Below, piece after piece: positions 54,995 to 64,000 of a DNA stretch of 64,000 nt (position 1 is its first letter; each line of letters starts with the position of its first letter). The translations under genes and the position numbers were made by a program. Source of the DNA: Ailurus styani (lineage: Eukaryota > Chordata > Mammalia > Carnivora > Ailuridae); NCBI GenBank assembly GCA_002007465.1, contig LNAC01000682.1, forward strand, positions 249,779-313,778. The letters are read 5' to 3'. The notes beneath the pieces are model-generated. The model ran no database searches and was not told where the DNA came from. It saw only the letters and a list, made by a program, of their open reading frames with translations.

Positions 54995-55186
54995 TTTTTT
55001 TAAAGATTTTATTTATTTGAGAAAGAGAGAGAGAAAGAGAGAGTGAGCACGAGGGGGGAGGGCAGAGGGAGAGGGAGAAACAGACTCCTCGCTGAGCAGG
55101 GAGCCATATCCAGGGCTCCACCCCAGGACCCTGAGATCATGACCTGAGCAGAAGGCAGGCTTAACCGACTGAGCTACCAGGCCACC
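54995..55186 (-). repeat. CAN-SINE, diverged
   Basis: Flanks AAGAATGAAACAGTTT / AAGAATGAAATAGTTT; the head is decayed (GAGCTACCAGGCCACC). Confidence 0.9.
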
Positions 55187-55755
55187 AAGAATGAAATAGT
55201 TTCAATTTACCACTCAGATGCAAAGCTTCCATAAAGCAGTTCCTACACAAAATTCTCAAAGAAACAGGACCATGGATCTATTTTGCTATCTAGGACTGAT
55301 ATTGACCCCTTTACACAGTACTGCTTTGCACTGAGCCTATCAAAACAATGTTTCATTTAAATTTCATCTAAACTTTACACCTGCCCGCAATTCTGTAACT
55401 CAGTCTTTTCCTTCATTTGGTTAAATGCCCCATGGTGTCTCTGGTGGCCTGTCTCCCTTATAACAATGAATCAACACACCTGATTTTGCTGGACTACAGG
55501 TTTATATCTGATGGTTTTAGGTTGATTGGGCCGAGACACGGTCTTGTTCAGCTTTGGGCCTCCTAAGATTAAAAATTTGAAAGTAGATGTAACATACATT
55601 TGTTTTCACTCCTAAATATATCATGCCAGGTAGGCATATATATATATATATAACTAACATGCCATTTTAGTCATATCTGGGATGTGTTCACATCTCGGAA
55701 AGATTACAGTAATAAGAAAGAAGTCAGAGTTCTAGGTAGCTTTCGGTTCACTTCT

Positions 55756-55959
55756 TTTTTTATTTTTTTATAAAGATTTTATTTATTTATTTGACACAGA
55801 GAGAGAGATCACAAGTAGGCAGAGAGGCAGGCAGAGAGAGAGGAGGAAGCAGGCTCCCTGCTCAGCAGGGAGCCCGATGCGGGGCTGGATCCCAGGGCGC
55901 TGAGATCAGGACCCGAGCCGAAGGCAGAGGCTTTAGCCCACTGAGCCACCCAGGCGCGC
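55756..55959 (-). repeat. CAN-SINE
   Basis: Flanks TCGGTTCACTTCTT on both sides; young subfamily, 0.2 kb from the CpG-rich block. Confidence 0.94.
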
Positions 55960-56149
55960 TCGGTTCACTTCTTAAACAGGCTTAGATTTCTCTTTTGGGC
56001 ACTGGACAAACATTTTGTCTGCTAAACTGCCGCTTCCATCCCCCGTGACTGAAAGAAACAAACGAGACACACCTACTCAGCTGAAACTGACAGCTATTCT
56101 GGGATCCACCTGGTTACAGGCGAACAGCTCTGGACAAGCTGACACCTAC

Positions 56150-56725
56150 AGGGAATCTAAGGGTAGGTGGGCGTGCTGCTGCCGTCCTCCGCCTCCCCAA
56201 GCTGGGACCCGGGACCCGCGCTACTCCTCTGCTCGGTGCTCCAAGGCAGAAACCCAACGCGGGGCGCCCGCCTTGCCCCTCACATCCATCTCTTGTCACA
56301 AGCAAGCGCAGAGTGGCGCTCTGTCAGACGGACATAGCTTCCGAGACAGCCCATGCGAACAACCTGCGAAGGATCCAAGCCTAAGCGCTCCAGTAGCCTG
56401 CCACGTTTAACAGGCAGGGACCGCGGCTCCCCCTTTCTCTCGGTGATTGGACTCGGAGGGCCGGCGAACGGCGGGGGGCGTGGCTCCGCAGGGAGGAGCC
56501 GAATAAACTACTGAGCGAGTCCGTGACACCATCTTGGATCCTGGCGTGGTCCCGGAGTTGCCCTTCCTCCCCGGTGATTGGACGAGCCCGTTGGGTGTCC
56601 CGGAAGAGGCGTACCCAGCCAACCTGAGCTGTGTGCTTGGTCTGGTCCTCTGGTTTCTGAAATCTTTAGCTGTTACCGATTTTCTTGTTCGTACTTGGAC
56701 GCCCGCGACCTCGCGAGGTACATAG
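56150..56725. promoter_or_regulatory. CpG-rich promoter-like block, candidate ENTPD3-AS1 promoter
   Basis: The block has sharply raised GC and CpG in an AT-rich intergenic region and is free of interspersed repeats. It contains two ATTGG (reverse CCAAT) boxes in near-identical context, GTGATTGGAC at about 56441-56450 and 56573-56582, and a GC box near 56473-56481. In human the antisense lncRNA ENTPD3-AS1 starts about 4 kb upstream of RPL14 and runs back towards ENTPD3, and this block has the same spacing. The strand of transcription cannot be proved from sequence, but minus-oriented CCAAT boxes fit leftward initiation. The reading frames here are not gene-like. Confidence 0.5.
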
Positions 56726-56849
56726 CCTTAATTGGACTTACCTACCCATTCTAATGGAGCTTCGAAGAAATCTGAATACCGCTTTGGAGTTGCCTGGGGA
56801 GGAATCTTTACATGCTTCTTAATGGACGTGGTGGTGTTCTTCAGGGAGA

Positions 56850-57135
56850 GTGGGGATCATATTCTAGGAAGAGGTGACACAACTGCATGAATAGCCGCGA
56901 GACAGAGCTATAACGGGATTAGGGATGAGGGACGCAGGATTGCTAGGGGGAAAAAGCTAGGAAGGTATGGGGTGAGATTTGGGGGGGGGCCTTGAATGCT
57001 AGGCTAGGGAGTTTGGACTTAATCCTGTAGAATAGGGGATAGCAATGAACAATTTGGAGGACTTTAAACAGGGGTGACATAATCAGATAGTGAAATTTAG
57101 AAAAATAATTCTGTAACTGTGGAGAATCCCAAGGT
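56850..57135 (-). repeat. L2 fragment (antisense)
   Basis: ...GGGCCTTGAATGCTAGGCTAGGG..., ...TTTAAACAGGGGTGACATAATCAG... track the antisense L2. Confidence 0.6.
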
Positions 57136-57269
57136 GTTTCTTCAAGTGTGTTTCGGTAAGCCAGTTGGGGAGCTTGTTTTTAAATGCAGATTCTTGCCCC
57201 TCCCTAGACCTGCAAATCAGATTCTCTGATTGTAGAGCCAGGAAACATACATTTGGCGAAAAGAAATAC

Positions 57270-57700
57270 ACAAATCTAAGAATAAAGATTTAAATTATCA
57301 CAAGTTTGAACACACTGGTGTAACCAACACCTAGATGAAGAGACACCACCAACAGCTCAGAAGCTTCTTACTCCCCAGCCACTGCTGCCCTCACCAAGGT
57401 TAAACATGATTATGATTTCTAACAGTCAAAGATTGCCTGTTTGGAATTTTATATAAATTAAATCATATAGCACATACTTTTTGTATCTGGCTTATTTCAC
57501 TCAGTGTTATGTGTAAATTCATCTGTATTGTTCCTTGTAGTTGCTGTTGACTCCATTCCTAACTTTTATCCATTCTCTTATTTATGGTCTTTGAGTAGTT
57601 TCCAGCTTGGGGCTATTACCAAAAAAAAAAAAAAAAAAAAAAAAAAGTGCTGCTATGAACTTTCTTATTCATGCCTTTTGCTTTGAAAATTTAAAGCAAG
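57270..57700 (-). repeat. L1 fragment (antisense) with a 26-base A run
   Basis: ...GGTGTAACCAACACCTAGATGAAGAG..., ...TTATTTCACTCAGTGTTATG..., ...GTGCTGCTATGAAC... are antisense L1 landmarks. A pure A26 run at 57621-57646 breaks it. Confidence 0.7.
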
Positions 57701-57724
57701 ATCCCAAGCCCTAAATACTAATTC

Positions 57725-58600
57725 TTTCATTACCCATTTATTGAGCCTAGTGTACAAAGAGAAAAAAAAATGGCCAAGGTCCTGCCCTCATGGAACTTAT
57801 TCCAACTGGTACAGAACTACAATCTGTGGACAGAAAAATAAGTCAAACAATAGTGATTGTGATAATAGCTCTGAGGAAATAAAATTGAGCTGGAAAAGGA
57901 GGAAGGGGACTAGCCTATTTTTTTTTATGTGCTAGGTTAAGTCTCTCAGAAGAGATATCTGGAAAAAAAATAGGAGATAGTTGGCACTGCCATGCAATGA
58001 GTATGAACAGAGGGGATAGCATTCCTGGCAGGGGGAAGTCACCATGTGAAAAACTCACAGACCAGGAGAGAACTTGGCCTGTTCAAGACCAGTGTAGCTG
58101 AGCCAAAATGAGGATGGGAAAGGAGGGATGGCACAGGTGTGTTTGAATATAGGAGCATATGATGCAGGGCCTTGTAGGCTAGAGTAAGAAGTTCAGATTT
58201 TATTTTTTTTTCAAGATTTTATTTATTTGAGAGAGAGAGAGCGTGCACAAGTGGGGGGAGGGGCAGAGAGGGAGAAACAGACTCGCTTGCCTAGCAGGGA
58301 GCCCAATTGAGGGGCTGGATCCTAGGACCTCAGGATTGTGACCTGAGCTGAAGGCAGACACTTAACCAACTGAGCTACCCAGGGAACCCTAGGTTTTATT
58401 TTAAATACTGTAGAAAACTACTGAAGTGTTTTAACAATGAAGTGATGTTATCTGACTTATTCTTTTTAAAAGATCCCTCTGTCTGATGAGCAGAGAATAG
58501 ATTAAGGGAGGCAGTGGAGAAAGCAGGTCATTTAGGAGGCTGGTATAACAGTCCTGGAAAATATTGGCATAGAGCTTAGAGGAAAGGACTGAAAGACATT
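57725..58600 (-). repeat. L2 fragment (antisense), split by a SINE
   Basis: ...GTCCTGCCCTCATGGAACTTATTCC..., ...GATGCAGGGCCTTGTAGGCTAGAG..., ...TTTAGGAGGCTGGTATAACAGTCCTGG... follow L2 in antisense; interrupted at 58207-58390. Confidence 0.75.
58207..58390 (-). repeat. CAN-SINE, diverged
   Basis: CAAGATTTTATTTATTTGAGAGAGAG... to ...ACTGAGCTACCCAGGGAACCC; nested in L2. Confidence 0.9.
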
Positions 58601-59179
58601 TGGGAATTGCCAGTATAACCATAGCCTTAATCCAGCAATGAAAGGTAACATTGTATATTTAAGCAAAGAGATAATCCTATGTGTGTATATTCTTATGTTT
58701 TGCATCAAGGGCACAGCATTTCTGCCAAAAATGCATAATCTGAATCTGATCATGGGGAAAACTACAAGTCCATATTGAGAGACAGGCTACAAACCAATTA
58801 GCCTGTATTTTAAAATGTCAGTATTATGAAAGACAAAGATGTAGGAACTATTATAGATTTTAAGACTAGACACGAAGTTTCCAACTTGTAGTCCTTCGTT
58901 AGATCATGAACCAGGAAACAATTTTAATTTGCACGAAAGGACGTAAGTGGGACAACTGATAATATTTGAATAAAACTACAGAATAAATAATAAATTATGT
59001 TAGCGTAATTTTCCAGATTTTCATCATTGTACTGATTATGTAAGATAATGCCCCTGCTTTTTAGGAAACAGCACAAAAGCACTGTTAGGTTAAGAAACAT
59101 CATGTCTACCATCCTCTCAAATGATTCGGGAAAAAAAAAAAGAGCAATAAAGCAAACATAAAATGTTAACATTTGGGGA

Positions 59180-59387
59180 GAGGTGCCTGGGCAGCTTAGT
59201 CAGTTAAGCATCCAATTCTTGATTTCAGCTCAGGTCATGATTTTGGGGTCATGAGATCAAACCCCAGGTCTGGCTCTGCACTGGGTGTGGAGCCTGCTTG
59301 ATTCTCTTTCTCCCTCTGTGTCTCTCTCTCTCTCAATAAATAAATTCCCTCTGTGTCTCTCTCTCTCTCTCAATAAATAAGTAAATA
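59180..59387 (+). repeat. CAN-SINE, older, with internal direct duplication
   Basis: GAGGTGCCTGGGCAGCTTAGTCAGTTAAGCATCC head. TCCCTCTGTGTCTCTCTCTC...CAATAAATAA occurs twice in a row near the tail. Flanks ATGTTAACATTTGGGGA / ATGTTAATATTTGGGGA. Confidence 0.88.
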
Positions 59388-59478
59388 ATGTTAATATTTG
59401 GGGAATCTAAGAGAAGCATTTATGGGAATTATTTGCACTAGTTTTGCAACTTTTCTGTTAAGTCTGAATCACTTTATT

Positions 59479-59670
59479 TTTTATTTATTTAAGATTTTAT
59501 GTATGTATGTATTAGAGAGAGATCACAAGTAGGCAGAGAGGCAGGCAGAGAGAGTGGGGAAGCAGGCTCCTTGCTGAGCAGAGAGCCAGATGCGGGACTC
59601 GATCTCACAACCCTGAGATATTGACCTGAGCTGACGCAGAGGCTTAACCCACTAAGCCACCAAGGCACCT
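59479..59670 (-). repeat. CAN-SINE
   Basis: TTTAAGATTTTATGTATGTATGTATTAGAGAG... to ...ACTAAGCCACCAAGGCACC. Confidence 0.9.
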
Positions 59671-59674
59671 ACTG

Positions 59675-59840
59675 CCTTTTTTTTTTTTTTTTAAGATTTT
59701 ATTTATTTTGACAGAGATAGAGAGCACAAGTAGGCAGAGCGGCAGGCGGAGGGAGAGGGAGAAGCAGGCTCTCCGCTGACCAGGGAGCCTGATGGGGGAC
59801 TCGGTCCCAGGACTCTGGGATCATGACCCGAGCCGAAGGG
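59675..59840 (-). repeat. CAN-SINE, truncated at its head
   Basis: T-run and AAGATTTTATTTATTTTGACAG..., ending at ...GATCATGACCCGAGCCGAAGG without the final CACCCAGG part. Confidence 0.88.
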
Positions 59841-59869
59841 GTCGGTGAAGTTTAACAAAATAAAATGTT

Positions 59870-60078
59870 GGGCGCCTGGGTGGCTCAGTGGGTTAAAGCC
59901 TCTGCTTTCGGCTCAGGTCATGATCTCGGGGTCCTGGGATCGAGGCCCGCATCGGGCTCTCTGCTCGGCGGGGAGCCTGCTTCCCCCTCTCTCTCTGCCT
60001 GCCTCTCTGCCTCCTTGTGATCTCTCTCCCTCTGTGAAATAAATTAAAAAAAAAATCTAAAAAAAAAATAAAAATAAA
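59870..60078 (+). repeat. CAN-SINE, about 0.4 kb upstream of RPL14
   Basis: GGGCGCCTGGGTGGCTCAGTGGGTT head, flanks AAAATAAAATGTT on both sides; long A-rich tail. Confidence 0.95.
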
Positions 60079-60507
60079 AAAATAAAATGTTAACAGAATT
60101 GCTGGGTCGCTTAGGCAGAGAAAAAAATCTAGTACTAAGCCAGGAGTAACATTTAGACAAAAATCTGAAATACTCATGAGTAACGGAAGGAAAAATGGAA
60201 CTCTGTTAAAAGAAGTAAAATGGAATGTGGACAGAGCTATAGTGAAAGGCACAGCTTCTGTGCTCTTCTGCACCCTAAAGTCCTAAGAGATGACCCGCCT
60301 CCCGCTAGACTTGGCATATCACCGAAGCTACTCTCACCGATAGCCTTGGCGCAAAGGCAGGAGATTCACGACAGACTCCCGCCATGTTTTCCCAGTGAGC
60401 ATACGCGCGCGTATGCACGTACGACCCCAACCAATAGGTGCTCACGTCGGCAGCGCGTTAGTCGATGGGGCGGGGCATCCTTCTACACATGCGCACGGTC
60501 GGGCGGG

Positions 60508-60537
60508 CCTTCTTCTTTCTCGCCGAACGCCGGCAAC

Positions 60538-60540
<3 letters not shown>
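60508..60540 (+). CDS. RPL14: RPL14 exon 1 (5' UTR plus ATG only)
   Basis: The TOP tract begins the exon and the donor CAACATG|GTGAGT follows directly after the start codon, so the coding content of exon 1 is a single Met codon. This is the known arrangement for RPL14. The ATG has A at -3 and, after splicing, G at +4. The 5' end is inferred from the pyrimidine tract. Confidence 0.88.

Positions 60541-64000
<3,460 letters not shown>

Noticed and set aside
56015..56410. 131-codon + strand frame in the CpG-rich block
   Set aside because: No family resemblance, GC-driven, and not supported by any splice or start context. A non-coding promoter is the better reading.

Overview
This is a 64 kb window of mammalian nuclear DNA, almost certainly from a caniform carnivore. 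The main evidence is about forty copies of the tRNA-Lys-derived CAN-SINE, which starts like GGGCGCCTGGGTGGCTCAG and ends in a CT-rich stretch, AATAAATAAA and an A tail. The commonest subfamily here (...TTAAAGCCTCTGCC..., ...CTGCCTACTTGTGATCTC...) looks mustelid-like (ferret, mink, marten, badger) rather than dog-like. That species-level guess rests on recall of repeat consensus sequences, not on a search.

Two protein-coding genes are present, both on the + strand. The first is a complete ENTPD3 (ecto-nucleoside triphosphate diphosphohydrolase 3, NTPDase3, CD39L3). It has a CpG-island promoter near 7.56-7.96 kb, a non-coding first exon ending at 7744, ten coding exons between 8716 and 41034 with phase-consistent GT/AG junctions, and a 3' UTR with AATAAA at 42031. 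The joined exons encode 529 residues, with an N-terminal and a C-terminal membrane segment and the apyrase conserved regions. The second gene is the 5' part of RPL14 (60S ribosomal protein eL14): a TOP-type promoter near 60.5 kb, an exon 1 whose only coding content is the ATG, exons 2 and 3, and the first 14 bases of exon 4 at the window edge. ENTPD3 followed by RPL14 on the same strand matches human 3p22.1.

Layout: 1-7500 is upstream intergenic sequence, mostly repeats. 7560-42057 is ENTPD3, with large repeat-filled introns. 42060-60507 is intergenic; it is rich in L2, L1, MIR, MLT1-type LTR and SINE copies and holds a second CpG-rich, promoter-like block at about 56.15-56.72 kb. That block sits where the human antisense lncRNA ENTPD3-AS1 starts, about 4 kb upstream of RPL14. 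60508-64000 is RPL14.

Functionally the two genes are unrelated neighbours. ENTPD3 hydrolyses extracellular ATP and ADP at the cell surface, and RPL14 is a housekeeping ribosomal protein. I found no new multi-gene system. The items most worth a second look are: a perfect 48-bp palindrome in ENTPD3 intron 7; a retro-inserted, 3'-truncated U4 snRNA copy; four single-N contig joins with duplicated flanks, one of which looks like a SINE-present allele joined to a SINE-absent allele; two target sites present in three copies; a duplicated block flanking ENTPD3 exon 2; and an extra, probably unpaired, cysteine beside the ENTPD3 active site.
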